From positions 1,179,797 to 1,243,796 of the forward strand of contig CM030942.1 of NCBI GenBank assembly GCA_018136815.1: a stretch of 64,000 nucleotides of DNA. Reading direction: 5' to 3'. Origin of the DNA: Isochrysis galbana (Eukaryota; Haptophyta; Isochrysidales; Isochrysidaceae). The notes beneath the pieces are model-generated. The model saw nothing but the letters and a program-made list of their open reading frames with translations, was not told the DNA's origin and ran no database searches. Of this stretch, positions 41,619 to 51,764 are shown piece by piece (position 1 is the first letter of the stretch; each line of letters starts with the position of its first letter). Made by a program: the position numbers and the translations under genes.

Positions 41619-42884
41619 TCACACATACTTCCAAGAGCCGCGTATGCAGCGTTGGACTTCTTGCATGAGTGCAATCTCAGGTGTTGAATGCTCTGTGACC
41701 AAGGCCACGGCAGTACCGGGTCGGCCCGCACGTGCCGTGCGGCCTACTCTGTGCATGTACTCTACCATATGGGGAGCGAGCTGATATTGCACGACGAGGC
41801 CGACCGGCGAGAAGTCGAGTCCTCTCGCCGCGAGCCCTGAGCACACAAGCACTCCTTTCGGTGTGCGGTTGAATATCTCTACCGCAGCTGCACGATGCCC
41901 TGGGCTAAGCTCCGGTTGATAAATTCCAACGGTCAGCCCTTCGGCGCGCAAGAATTTTGCAACATGATTTGCGCGCGCTGCTGAATTGGCAAAGACGAGC
42001 GTGCGATTGGATGGGTTGCGCACCAATTTGATAAGCTCGTCTTGTCGCTCCTCATCGCCGGCAACGGTGATGAAGCTGCTAGTCAATTGCGGCACTGGCC
42101 TATGTGCCCCTCTTGAGCGGATCCACTTGATGGATGGAAATAGCTCATTTACGAGTGCTCCCACAGATGCGTCTCCTTGTGAGGGGACAGTGGCGGAGAC
42201 GAGAATCAGTTGAAAGATCCGCTCACGGTCTAAGGCTTCTGCCGTCTTCTTCACGCTCAAATTTCTCTTGGATATCGCCTTCTCAGCCTGCTTTCGCGCG
42301 TGCTTTACTTCCCCAAGAATCTTCATAACTGGCTGTCCTGTTGATGCCCTACCCTTTTTGCGCAGCCCTGCCAGGAGGATGTCGGCTTCATCGACAACGA
42401 GGCGTGTGAGAGTGGAGGAAGAATCAGCCGCGCGCTTCTTGCCTTTGGGCTGGCACACGTATGCTAGACATTCAGGTATCGTCCCAACGATAACATCGCT
42501 GCCACTAGTAGTTGGCGCACTGGCAACAAGACTAGTGCCCTCAGTCAGCTGTTGAGCGACTCCTAGCACCTGTGATGCTAAATCAGTCGATGGTACGGCT
42601 ATGACAGCTCGGGAAGCTCTAGATGGATCGGGTGGATCGAGGAGCAACTGAAGAATAGGGAGTAAGTAAGCTAGTGTCTTCCCCGAACCAGCCTCTGAAA
42701 CAACCACAGCATCACATCCGGAGGAGATCACTGGCCAGGCCAGCTGCTGCACTTCGAGTGGTCCACGCAGGTTGAGTCCACTCGTGACACACTTCGTCAA
42801 GGCATCATTCAGGCCAAGGCTGCTCCAGGAATTCGAGACCGACACCGACTGGAGCGCGAGTGCGACGGTGCACAGCACGAGCAT
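41619..42884 (-). CDS. DEAD-box RNA helicase with N-terminal signal
   Basis: 421 residues on the minus strand. I chose the ATG at 42884 because the hydrophobic MLVLCTVALALQSVSVS that follows looks like a signal peptide; a further upstream in-frame codon is GTG. Motifs in order: Q-motif Gln46 (LEVQQLAWP), I SEAGSGKT (63-70), Ia AVIAVPST, II DEAD (165-168), III SAT (230-232), IV TLVFANSA, V LAARGLDF, VI HRVGRTAR (378-385). All needed for ATP-driven RNA unwinding are present. A basic ~55-residue insertion lies between II and III (HARKQAEKAISKRNLSVKKT). The signal suggests plastid or endomembrane targeting, with organellar RNA or ribosome maturation the likeliest role. No C-terminal extension. 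Confidence 0.9.
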   Translation of the reverse strand: MLVLCTVALALQSVSVSNSWSSLGLNDALTKCVTSGLNLRGPLEVQQLAWPVISSGCDAVVVSEAGSGKTLAYLLPILQLLLDPPDPSRASRAVIAVPSTDLASQVLGVAQQLTEGTSLVASAPTTSGSDVIVGTIPECLAYVCQPKGKKRAADSSSTLTRLVVDEADILLAGLRKKGRASTGQPVMKILGEVKHARKQAEKAISKRNLSVKKTAEALDRERIFQLILVSATVPSQGDASVGALVNELFPSIKWIRSRGAHRPVPQLTSSFITVAGDEERQDELIKLVRNPSNRTLVFANSAARANHVAKFLRAEGLTVGIYQPELSPGHRAAAVEIFNRTPKGVLVCSGLAARGLDFSPVGLVVQYQLAPHMVEYMHRVGRTARAGRPGTAVALVTEHSTPEIALMQEVQRCIRGSWKYV

Positions 42885-43083
42885 CAGAGCGAGCGCACCC
42901 ACCTATTTTCTATTTTGTTCGGTTTACGGTGGATCGGGGGGGGGGGAAGGTAGTAGTACGGCGAACAGGAGAATGCAGGAGGACTCGCGCGAACTGAGGC
43001 GGCTCCAGGTAAGTGAAAGCAGTGGGAAAATATCTGAAGAAACAGGAACTGCCAACGACTTTGAGAGCTGGGTGGTGTGACGT

Positions 43084-44220
43084 CAGCATTAAAAAAACAA
43101 AAAAAACTGAAGATTCAGGGCTACACACCTATCGCTACTCGGTCTCTAACTCCCCATAGCGGACATCGCCCTTTTCATCCCCTCTCTCCGTTTCCTCCCC
43201 TTCCCCCCCTCGTTCCTTTATCTTCGGTGTCGGGGGTGCGGCCCTGGTACACTACCATGGGCCCGGTTACGGACGCGTGTTCAGGGCAGGCCTATTGTAT
43301 ATTTCACTTGTGGCACTTTTCTCTCGTTCGTCCTTTTGGTGCTCACGTGACTCGGAGAGTGTTTTGGGTTTGTGTTTAGCTCCATCTGAGCTCGAATTCT
43401 GCGTTGTTTGGCTAGTGGTTTGCTTGATTTGGCTCCGAGCCCGCCTCCGGGGCGTTTTTTACCATATATTCTACCCCTAGCCGTGAGGCTAGCGTCAGCA
43501 GTTCCGCGCTGGGAATGGGGTTACCTTTGCTATCCGATTCGTACAGGGGTCGCAACGCGCTCAAGTCGATTCTCTTTTTGGGTTGTCGTCCCAAGCCTGC
43601 TTGGGCGGTCCTCGATGAGTCCGTCGAGTTCGCGAAGATGAAGGCGCAGCATAGTTTCGTAAATCTTTCTATGATGCGAATTAGCACCGATTCTTCCGAG
43701 AAGACGGCATTGTCGTAATGTATTCTGTAGAAGTCCGTGATGATGTATCTCCATGCCAGCAGGTATAGTATGGGGAGTGCTTTGGGGCACGTGCCATCGG
43801 GACAAAGGAAGAGTCTTCCGATTGCCATTTCCTCCCTCGTCGTATCGAATCGTCGAGGGTGTCTTGCTATCGCATCTAGAGCGTCGAAGATGATCGTTAA
43901 ACGCGAACATTCCCCCAAGTGGGTGGAGGTCTCGTCCGCTTCCTTGCAGAAACGGCATGTGCTTTCTCGGTCCGCGAATCTGTTTGCCGTGGCGATGCGC
44001 CTGTGCGTGATGTGCTTGTAGTGGAGGTGCGTGTCTCTCGCCGTAAGCATGGGCGAGGTGTATATGTCAGCGAGGTGCGCCCACCATACGTTGTCTGGTA
44101 GCCGAAGTCTTTTTTCCCAGTTTTCCGGGCCTGTGAGACGTCGGCGTTTGTTCTCGGCCTTTTGTAGGCCTCTCTTAAGCCCGCCTCCCTGCCCCCTCTG
44201 GAGGCGGGTGAGCCCGTCAT
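43084..44220 (-). mobile_element. LINE 3′ part with zinc knuckle
   Basis: Minus-strand frames carry DTHLHYKHITHRRIATANRF, the knuckle CRFCKEADETSTHLGEC, LPILYLLAWRYIITDFYRIH and a basic C-terminus that stops at 43412. The 3′ UTR ends GTAGCCCTGAATCTTCAG and TTTTTTTTG at 43084. A frameshift near 43960-44050 separates it from an upstream frame ending at the left edge (~44220). The 3′ end is the same as in type-C elements, which makes this LINE type a candidate driver for them. Confidence 0.75.
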
Positions 44221-44406
44221 GATGACGGATCCGAGGTTACCACTACCTCAGATGGGAACAGAGGGGACGGAAGGGAAGCGGCGAGAGGCGCGGCGGAAGT
44301 TGGGGGGTGGCCAATGACGGGCTGGACCCACGGGTCTCGCCTCATAAGGTGTCGTTCCGTCAATTGTGGGACATGAGTCGAATTGAGCGATCGAATGTCC
44401 ACAATT

Positions 44407-44443
44407 GTTATTTTAAAATTAAATGTAGACTAGCGTAACATTC
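44407..44443 (-). repeat. retro-tail repeat M, copy 1
   Basis: TTTTAAAATTAAATGTAGAC with AGCGTAACA, repeated with two changes at 45709-45745. Read on the minus strand it is an A/T-rich 3′ tail, so the element body should lie to the right (44450 onward). Confidence 0.5.
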
Positions 44444-44728
44444 CCTGCTTCCCGCGACGCGTGTCCCCGCAGGTCAAGGGCAGACGCCCAAGCCAAGGTC
44501 GCGCAAGCCCAGGCCAAGCTCGCCGAAGCCACGACGGTCGCGAAGCTCGTGCGCCAAGCATATCAGCGCCGCAAGATGAGGGAAGAGCTGCGGTTCCCTC
44601 CACGCCAATAAACAGCAAGTGAGCTCCAAGCTCTCTCTCCTCCTCTCCCCAAGGTCACCACACACATCACACACACACACGCACATGCACACACATACAC
44701 TTCGAGGGGGGGGGGGGGGGGCGCTTCT

Positions 44729-45268
44729 TCACTCCAAGGGAGTCGCACTCAGGGACGCGGCGGCCGTCGCCACGAGATCCAGGTTGTCGGCGTGTTCCAT
44801 GAGGGAGCTGATGGACTCGGCCGTCATTGGCGTCAAGACGGCCGACTCGGCCAAGCTCTCCACGTGTCTGCACTCCAGCGCCTCGTCGACCCGCCTCCAA
44901 AGCCGGTCGTACATGCCGCGATACTGCTCCAACTTCTGGTTGCTGTCCTGGCGCTGCTGAGCATAGCTCTGTTCCATGCCGCGCATCTTCTTCTCCTGCG
45001 CCTCCACGAGCCGCTCCAGCTTGAGGACCCTCGTGTGCAGGTCGTCCTCCACGCTTGTGGCCGCCCTTGCGCGCTTCGAACACGACGAGGCCTTGGCCGT
45101 CGCACGTGCGGTCAAGGGAGTGATGGGCACGTCGCCGAGAGGGATGCGCTTATTCGTCACATACGTGGGGGCCTTCTTGCCCGTCTGCACGCTGATGTTG
45201 TCCGTCGAGCGCCGGCCCGCCCGCGGAGACGCCGCATGTGCAGTATCGTGCGACTGACGAAACCGCAC
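44729..45268 (-). pseudogene. coiled-coil frame upstream of tail M
   Basis: A 180-codon open frame with no ATG until late. The central segment VLKLERLVEAQEKKMRGMEQ, YRGMYDRLWRRVDEALE is a long coiled coil. The upstream side runs into repeat I-like sequence. It may be a truncated retroelement or host gene copy. Function unknown. Confidence 0.35.
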
Positions 45269-45639
45269 ATCGGTGACGGCGTGCGGAAACTTCCATGCGC
45301 ACGCACGGAGTCACCGCGGGGGGGGGGTCACGGCGTGCGCTTGGACGAAACTTTCCACGCACGGGATCCCGCGCGTGTGATTGCCACTCATCATGCGCAC
45401 GGCGTGCACACGCATCTGGCGAACATCCAGAGTCTTCCTCCCAGACATCTACACCCCGCTTCACTCTCCTCTTCCCACAAGCCTCGCTCCTTCACCATGG
45501 CCCAGTACTTTGTCTTCATCGCCAAGCGACTCGGTCTCTGCGAACATGGAGGAGGGCATGAGCGGCGCCATCCTGGCGATGCTGCTCGTCACAGCCTCTG
45601 GCATGGGCCGTGGATGTGGAGACTTCCGCGTTTAGCTTT

Positions 45640-45745
45640 AACCAAAAAGAAAACAAATAACCTGGCCCTCTTTTGACGGAACGCGACTTAATGACTTAAT
45701 GTTAGCACTATTTTAAAATTAAATGCAGACTAGCATAACAACTTT
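45640..45745. repeat. repeat J motif and tail M, copy 2
   Basis: Contains ACCAAAAAGAAAACAAATAA and CTGGCCCTCTTTTGACGGAA (repeat J, also at 46298-46456, 57195-57356 and 58367-58540), followed by tail M copy 2 at 45709-45745. Confidence 0.55.
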
Positions 45746-45823
45746 TCCCCCGCGGCGCATGTTCCCCCGCGCTTTTCCTCTGCGCCCGACCCGCCACCGC
45801 CACGTCTTTGCGGGTGTTTTGTT

Positions 45824-46075
45824 TTAACGACGTCGATCGTAATTTCCCATTATGGTGTGATACCGTGGTAGCTGTTGAACATCCCAACCATCGTCCTCCA
45901 TTTCAAATATTAGTTGTGCATCATCATACACTTCAGTATCTGGCCGTGGTTGTCCCGACTCTTGCTCCATCTCTAATATTTCAGCCAATCTGATTAATTT
46001 CCGTCTCCTGAACTCTTGGATGACCGAGGCATTTCTCGGGTTAGGGTTGGACCCTCGAAAGGCGTAGGGATACAT
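45824..46075 (-). CDS. small ORF, unknown
   Basis: 83 codons on the minus strand with an ATG at 46075: charged and hydrophilic (VIQEFRRRKLIRLAEILEME, YDDAQLIFEMEDDGWDVQQL). GC is clearly lower than its surroundings, and it sits to the right of tail M copy 2. It could be the end of a transposase or element protein. I do not recognise it, and it may not be expressed. Confidence 0.3.
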   Translation of the reverse strand: MYPYAFRGSNPNPRNASVIQEFRRRKLIRLAEILEMEQESGQPRPDTEVYDDAQLIFEMEDDGWDVQQLPRYHTIMGNYDRRR

Positions 46076-46297
46076 TTCTTCTTATCCATTGGAGAAAAAA
46101 ATTTACGGTGTGTGCGAAAAGTTTTTTACCCGTGACATGGCAACACGCCGAGCAGCTGGCAAACTCTACACCACGCAGGCCGTCCTCGCATCACGGATCT
46201 CGCCACCCAAGATCAGCCAAGCGATATCAAAAAGAAAACTCAGCACGGATCTCGCATCACGAAGAAGATGAAAACTCAGCACGCGTAGCTGGGGGTA

Positions 46298-46368
46298 TAA
46301 TAGACCAAAAAGAAAACAAATAACCTGACAATTGAGCCGGGGGGGGGAGGGAAACTGCGCACAATGTG

Positions 46369-46413
<45 letters not shown>

Positions 46414-46456
46414 TAAAACAAATAACCTGGCCCTCTTTTGACGGAACGCGACTTTA
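46298..46456. repeat. repeat J pair around a (GT)n microsatellite
   Basis: AGACCAAAAAGAAAACAAAT at 46298, a GT run at 46371-46408, then AAAACAAATAACCTGGCCCT and CTTTTGACGGAACGCGACTT. The same J-next-to-(GT)n arrangement is found at 58269-58410. Confidence 0.7.
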
Positions 46457-47021
46457 GATCAATGCCGGATCTGGCACTGTCAGAGAGAGGATGGCCGCGT
46501 AGGCAGCCTCAACGCGGAGGCTCGTCAGCCACGCGTGGACGGCCGCGCCGGTGACCTGAGCCTAGTTCTCGATGCCGAGTTCGAGAGAGGGCGAATCCTG
46601 CGAGGGGCGGGTCGGGATGGTCGGGGTGGGGCCTCTGGTAGCCAGGGTAGCCGCGTGCGCGCGCTGTGATGTGCTGCGTGGGCTGCGCGGGCAATGATGC
46701 CAGAGGGTCAGGGGTCAGGGGGTGGTCGGACTGTCGGCAGCCCGACACGGCGCTGCATCGGGCGGGAATCAAATGCCGAATGTAGCTTAGATATATAAAG
46801 GAACCGATCCACCCGCGGGCGCGACCACCAATTCTTTACGGGTAGAGCGTGAGTGCGCGTGACGGAGGGGGAGAGAGGAGGGGCGGATCGCACCATTTCT
46901 TGGCGAAGATTTTCGTAGCGTCAGGTAGCCCCCCCGGGAGGTTTTTTATTGGGCATCGCGCCACGGTCAAAAAATGCAGCCCAACCCTTACTAGTCGTTA
47001 AAAAGGCCATGTTTGACCGCC
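46457..47021. other. no gene recognised
   Basis: GC-rich sequence without a recognisable frame or repeat. Confidence 0.4.
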
Positions 47022-47218
47022 CTAGGCTTGTGCTGTGTGCCGGGCGCGTCTCGCGGCGTGGCTCGCGTGTACCTGTGTAGGCATGGTCTCTGCTGGTGGG
47101 CGGTGTGGTTGCGTGGCGTCCATCATGACTTGGTCGCCCGCCGCGGCGGCGTGGGCGGGGAGAGAGGAGGGGAGCGGCCCGCGCTCCTCCATGACCCTAT
47201 CGTTATGCAACGATAGTT
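47022..47218 (-). mobile_element. LINE 5′ end with hairpin start
   Basis: Minus strand from 47218: AACTA, stem TCGTT/AACGA around GCAT, then GGGTCATGG with the ATG at 47192-47190. The frame MEERGPLPSSLPAHAAAAGD, QVMMDATQPHRPPAETMPTQ breaks off at ~47022. It is an ORF1 start like 30614 and 51731. Confidence 0.7.
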
Positions 47219-47534
47219 GCCCGTTCTCCCGATGAGCCCGTTCCGGGCTCCCCGGATGAACCGTGCGCCGCGCTAGCCGCCGGTGCGCCTTCGCGACTCG
47301 TTCCCAGAGTGGAAACGAGCTCCGCTCCGACAAGCAAGCACGCGCCTGAGCCACCCCCAGTCGCCTGCCACAACCCCCCACAACCCTCCTTTCGCACTTC
47401 CGCACCCTCAGTGCGTCGTTCGCAATGTTGCCCGTAGTCACTTCCAACATGGGTCCCGAGGAAAGCTCCATGAGCTCCCCGCAAGAACCGCGTTCCGCGC
47501 TAGCTGCCGGCGCGCCCTCGCAGGCAATCTCCAT
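47219..47534 (-). mobile_element. type-C related body, truncated by the LINE end
   Basis: The minus-strand peptide SERSSFPLWERVAKAHRRLA, RRTVHPGSPERAHRENG matches the type-C copy at 58860-58980 (SERSSFPLRKRAAEAHRRLA, RRTAHPGSPGRAHRGNG). The similarity stops exactly where the hairpin-start LINE begins at 47218. Confidence 0.6.
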
Positions 47535-47866
47535 GAGTCAAGTAGAGTGAGATCAGCCTCAGCCTTGCTCTTGCTCTGACAGCAGGACGAAAAGGGCGAA
47601 GCGACGCCTCCCCCTCGGGGGGGGGGGGGGGGGGAGGGGGACTACCTTCTTTCTTTCCTCCGGTCTTCGCGCGTCGCTGCTCCGTTGGTGTTCACCTGCG
47701 TAAACTAAAATTCACTGTCTAGTAACTAATAACATTATAACATCAACATCCGATAAAAATTGGTTTAGGTTTATGGTAGTCTATGGCAGTAGAGTAGTAG
47801 TTTAAACAAGATCGGAAAAAGTCACCTTCTCGCAGGCTACGCACACACCGCCTCGTCCACCCACCA
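47535..47866. other. APRT upstream region
   Basis: A G run at 47617-47632 and an A/T-rich stretch at 47700-47820 lie ahead of the APRT start codon. No defined promoter motif can be assigned. Confidence 0.4.
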
Positions 47867-48454
47867 ATGTCGCTGGAGAGAGAGCTGGCCGCCGTCATCC
47901 CGTACTTTCCGTACAAGAAGCTCGAGCGTTTCTACGATGTGCAGGGGATACTGAAGCACCCTGCACTCTTTGACAAGGCCTGCAATGCCATGGCTGATAG
48001 GTACAAAGAGATGGGCGTCACGAAGGTTGCTGGATTTGAGGCCCGCGGTTTCCTTTTCACTCCTGTGGCCATTCGTCTGAATGTGCCATTCGTCATGATG
48101 CGCAAGGCAGGGAAGATGCCGAATACGATTTCATCGGCTCCCTATACGAAGGAGTACGACGGCTTGGATGTCATGTGCGTGCAACGTGGTGCTGTCCTTC
48201 CAGGCGATAAGGTGCTGTTGATTGACGACCTCATTGCGACGGGTGGGACTCTCTGTGCCGGTATCGAGCTAGTTAAATCAATGGGTGCGAGCGCCATCGA
48301 GTGCGGCTGTTTGGTCGAGCTCAAGGCCTTGAAGGGGCGGGAACGCTGTTTGGCAGCTGGCGCTTCTGGCGTCTGGGGTATGATTGGAGAAGACCTTCTC
48401 ACGGTTGCCGCAGAGCTGCCGCAGGAATATGTGGATGATGGCAAGCCACACTGA
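47867..48454 (+). CDS. APRT: adenine phosphoribosyltransferase
   Basis: 195 residues in one exon, ATG at 47867. It is slightly longer than the usual 170-180, with the extra residues at the C-terminus (VAAELPQEYVDDGKPH). APRT hallmarks: IPYFPYKKLERFYDVQGILK at the start, GFEARGFLFTPVAIRLNVPF for the adenine and hood region, MMRKAGKMP, and the PRPP-binding loop VLLIDDLIATGGT (116-128). It salvages adenine to AMP with PRPP in the cytosol. No targeting peptide is evident. Confidence 0.94.
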   Translation: MSLERELAAVIPYFPYKKLERFYDVQGILKHPALFDKACNAMADRYKEMGVTKVAGFEARGFLFTPVAIRLNVPFVMMRKAGKMPNTISSAPYTKEYDGLDVMCVQRGAVLPGDKVLLIDDLIATGGTLCAGIELVKSMGASAIECGCLVELKALKGRERCLAAGASGVWGMIGEDLLTVAAELPQEYVDDGKPH

Positions 48455-49074
48455 ATGTGAGTGTCGGCACATCGCTCACGTGTGCGTGATACCTGCCGCT
48501 ATCGTTGCAGGGCAGTGTTCCCATAGAGGTGTTGCTCGTCATCCCTTCTTACATGCGTGTATGACATGAGGTCGAGGACAATGCAAATCTTCACATCCTC
48601 TTTCCTCCACTTGGTGCTCCACTTGCTCATAGGACTTGCACTGCAACTCTCACATAGACGCGCGCAATAATACTGGGACCGTTAGACAACAAGATACATC
48701 GAAAAAGACATCCATCTTCTCCATGCTAGAACGGACCAATCGTGACGAGAATATTCACATGATGGTAGAAATAGATGGGATCGACATGAGAATGCCGTGT
48801 TTTTTTGTGTCCTTGTGCGCGCGTGTGTATGTGCGTGTGCGTGTGCGTGCGTGCGTGCATGTGCGTTTGCATGTGCGTGTGTATTTGCAGGTTCCTGTGC
48901 TCTCACTTGTGCGAGGGTTTGCGTGTTCGTGCGCGTCCACACGCGTGCACGATAATTTGCAGATCGTGTGAAGTCGCATGCGCTGTCGAAAGAGGACTAG
49001 GCGGTAGTTTTATTTTCTACTTGAATGTGGGCGTCCGCTCGAGCGCCAGCGCGGGGACGTGCGTGCGCATATGC
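48455..49074. other. APRT 3′ flank with GT-rich stretch
   Basis: 48810-48900 is rich in TGTGCGTG repeats. No gene recognised. Confidence 0.45.
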
Positions 49075-49525
49075 ACGTCGTGCGTACTCGGGGGGGGGGG
49101 GGCGTGCAGACGCCGTGCGTGCGCATAGCAACAACTTTTTCTATACGGTGCCCCTGTGGCCTGTGCACAGCCTGTGGCACCCGATGCATACAATTACGTA
49201 AATGGGCAATACCATACTAAGTTTCTCACTGGACATGTGTGATGAGTTGCAATCACCCAGGTGCACGCCGTGCGTAGTGCATCGGGTCCCCGCGGGGACG
49301 CCGTGCGTGCGCACAGCAACTTTTCGCCTATGGTCCCGGGGTTTCGTCAGATGAGCATTGAAGTGTTCCGCAGTACGCACGCCGCAGACGCCGTGCGTGC
49401 GCATAGCGACTTTTTCTCTATGGTGCCCCTGTGGTACCCGAGGCACCCAATTATGTAAACAGGCAATATAACAAAAGTTTCGCATGGGACAGGTGTGATG
49501 AGTTGCAATCACCCATGGGCGTGAC
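49075..49525. repeat. repeat I, two to three units
   Basis: Units contain GACGCCGTGCGTGCGCATAG, ACTTTTTCTATRCGGTGCCC and end with GTGATGAGTTGCAATCACCC. They recur in reverse at 51765-52065 and, degraded, near 45230-45420. The GTGATGAGTTGCAATCAC phrase is itself partly palindromic. Confidence 0.65.
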
Positions 49526-49586
49526 GACGTCATCACCAAGGGCCGCAAGCGGCCGATTTGCCGATTTCGACGCAGTGCGCGGGGCC

Positions 49587-50026
49587 CCACTCCCTACTGG
49601 CGCGACCCGCGCATCCACACGCTGGGCAACACCGGCGCCCTCGGCTGGCTCCACGCCGCACTCGCGCCCGCCGCCACAGGGGCCATCGACCGCCTCGCCT
49701 ACCGCGGCTTCGACGTGCGCCGCCGTGTCCAAGGCCGCATCCCTTCCACCGCCGCCTCGGTGCAAGTACCTCGTCAAGTGGCTCGGCTACCCTCGTTCTG
49801 AAGCCACGTGGGAGCACCGCATCGAGCTCCTCCGTCGCTGCGGCGACCTAGTTGATGCGTTTGACCAACAAACATCTCCTCTTAACCCCGAGGATTTGTA
49901 TGAACCTTTTGTTGAGGACTACGACCCTACTCCAGAGGCTACGTCATCGGTTGATGAGGCTTCTAGAAGCGTGGGCCATGCTCTACCGGATTTAATCTCT
50001 TCAAGGACACGCTCTAAGGTCATATG
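49587..50026 (+). pseudogene. methyltransferase fragment and chromovirus-type chromodomain
   Basis: Two things lie in different frames. At ~49592-49735 one frame reads PYWRDPRIHTLGNTGALGWL, HAALAPAATGAIDRLAYRGF, DVRRRV, the opening of an SAM-methyltransferase-like family I associate with haptophytes and stramenopiles. From ~49755 another frame reads CKYLVKWLGYPRSEATWEHR, a chromodomain, with ELLRRCGDLVDAF and an acidic tail to a stop at 50026. Chromodomains of this form sit at the C-terminus of Ty3/gypsy chromovirus integrases. No integrase core is present, so both are remnants joined by rearrangement. Confidence 0.5.
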
Positions 50027-50136
50027 AGACGAATTTTAAACAAAGCTGCTGCATTCTACCCGAACTTCAAACACCTCAATCTCTCCGACATGCCCGACCG
50101 AGGCGAGAGGCGTCCGTCGCGGTCCGTCGGCCACCG

Positions 50137-50625
50137 TCACGGCGACACGGCCGTCCGCTTGTCGAGCTCGTCCCTCCAAAGGCTCTCCATCACCTTGTAC
50201 ATAGAGTGGCACTCGTCGAATTTCTTGCGCCACTCGGTGATCTCATCCTCCATCTCCAGTTTCTCCTTGTTCTGCTTGTTGATCGTCTGACGTTGAAAGT
50301 CGCGCTCCTTGGTCACCTCCATCAACATGCGCGCCATGAAGTCGTTGTGGCCCTTGATCGCCTCGAGCTCCGCCGCCGTCGTCTCCGCCTCGGTCAGCTC
50401 CACGTTGGTGTCGCCCGTCGGGCTCTTCATCATCTTGGCTATCTTGACTGCCCGCTGTACCCGCCGTTCTTGTTCAGCTCGACGAGCGTCGACCTCGCTT
50501 GGGACATGTACCCACGGCGACATCGACCGCTTCACGCCCCCCTTCGTCAGGTAGCCATCGCGCGCCTCCGAGATGTACTTCCGGAGCTCGGTGCGGCGAA
50601 GGTCGATCTCCTCCTCGCTCATCAT
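50137..50625 (-). CDS. coiled-coil ORF, unknown
   Basis: 162 codons with an ATG at 50625: MMSEEEIDLRRTELRKYISE, then a basic linker and a coiled coil (FMARMLMEVTKERDFQRQTI, KLEMEDEITEWRKKFDECHS). Intact and hydrophilic. It abuts the 3′-truncated LINE at 50640. It could be a small structural or element-encoded protein. No family recognised. Confidence 0.4.
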   Translation of the reverse strand: MMSEEEIDLRRTELRKYISEARDGYLTKGGVKRSMSPWVHVPSEVDARRAEQERRVQRAVKIAKMMKSPTGDTNVELTEAETTAAELEAIKGHNDFMARMLMEVTKERDFQRQTINKQNKEKLEMEDEITEWRKKFDECHSMYKVMESLWRDELDKRTAVSP

Positions 50626-50639
50626 GCCACTGTCGCTCG

Positions 50640-51755
50640 CTGCCGTCTGCCGTCGCTCGACGCTCCGTCGCGCCTGTTATGCCGTCAGTCAGTTTGCTCA
50701 TGGGGATCGTCGATAGGACCGCTGCCCTACCCATGTTCGTGCGACAAAACCAAGCGTCGAGTACTTGTTTCCATTGTGCTTGCCGAGCGTCTAGGTAGTT
50801 TAATATCCATTTGGCCTGCAGTGCCTTAACGTGGTTGTTCCAGTCTAGTAGCCCCAACCCTAGGTGGGGTCCTTTTTCGGATGCGTTTTTTAGCGGAACT
50901 TCGGGATATTTTATCCATTGCAGCCTGCGCCCGTTGCGCGTGTTTGTCCACATTATTTTGTCCACAGCCCTCTTGACGGCCGTGTGGAACGCTCTCGGGG
51001 CCGCTAGCGTCTGCAGCCAATACCTAGGAATAGAGTATATAAGGAAGTTGGCCACTTTCGTTTTGCCGTGTATTGACAGGTTGCTCGTGAGCGGCGCGTA
51101 AAAGGTGGCTTTCTTCTCTATTTTGTCTATTAGCTTTCGCCAAAAGGCCTTTGTGGCTTGGGCCCCTCCTAGTGGGACTCCCAATATGGTCGCATACTCG
51201 CTTCTTTTGAGCCACTTGTACCTTTGGAAACCGGCGGGGGGGCGCTTTCTTTTTAGAGAACCCATTCTCAGTCCTTCGAACTTTTGGTCGTTAGGCTTGC
51301 CACACGAGGCCGCCGCGTATCTCTCTACCCATTTGAGAGCGCGCGCCAAGCTGCCGTCTGCCGTAGTCAGCCGCTAAAAGTTGTGTGTCATCCGCAAATT
51401 GGCTTATTTTAAGTTCGGCTCCATTTACTACGATGCCGTCTATGTCCTCATCTTTGTTGATTGCACGAGTGAGGACTTCCGCCGTTAAAAGGAAGGCCAG
51501 CGGCGATAGCGGGCATCCCTGGGGGACTCCGCTTGCTGCTGTTGCCAACATGCAGGCTTGGGTCGCTCTGTTCTCTGTGATGTTCGGGCGCGGCCCGCTG
51601 GCTCTTGCGCCCACCTGGTCGGGCGGGTCGTCTTGACGCGGTCGCTTCGGCGACAGGGGGGTGTCCATGAGTCCTTCGTCCATCGCGGCAAGGGCGGCGG
51701 CAGCGAGAGCGGGCGGCGGCGCGCGCTCCATGACCCTATCGTTTTAACGATAGTT
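50640..51755 (-). mobile_element. hairpin-start LINE, internally deleted, with RT active site
   Basis: Minus strand from 51755: AACTA, stem TCGTT/AACGA, GGGTCATGG, ATG at 51731. The frame MERAPPPALAAAALAAMDEG leads, after what must be a large internal deletion, into reverse transcriptase: SGVPQGCPLSPLAFLLTAEV and the catalytic FADDT box in ELKISQFADDTQLLA. After a frameshift near 51330 come WVERYAAASCGKPNDQKFEG, YATILGVPLGGAQATKAFWR and LGLGLLDWNNHVKALQAKWI. It stops near 50640 before the zinc knuckle. It links the hairpin 5′ end to a LINE polymerase. Confidence 0.85.
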
Positions 51756-51764
51756 GTCGTCTGC

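Noticed and set aside
43084-44220. Target-site duplication for the LINE at 43084
   Set aside because: The base sequence next to the T tail has no matching direct repeat at the left end near 44220, so the 5′ boundary stays approximate.
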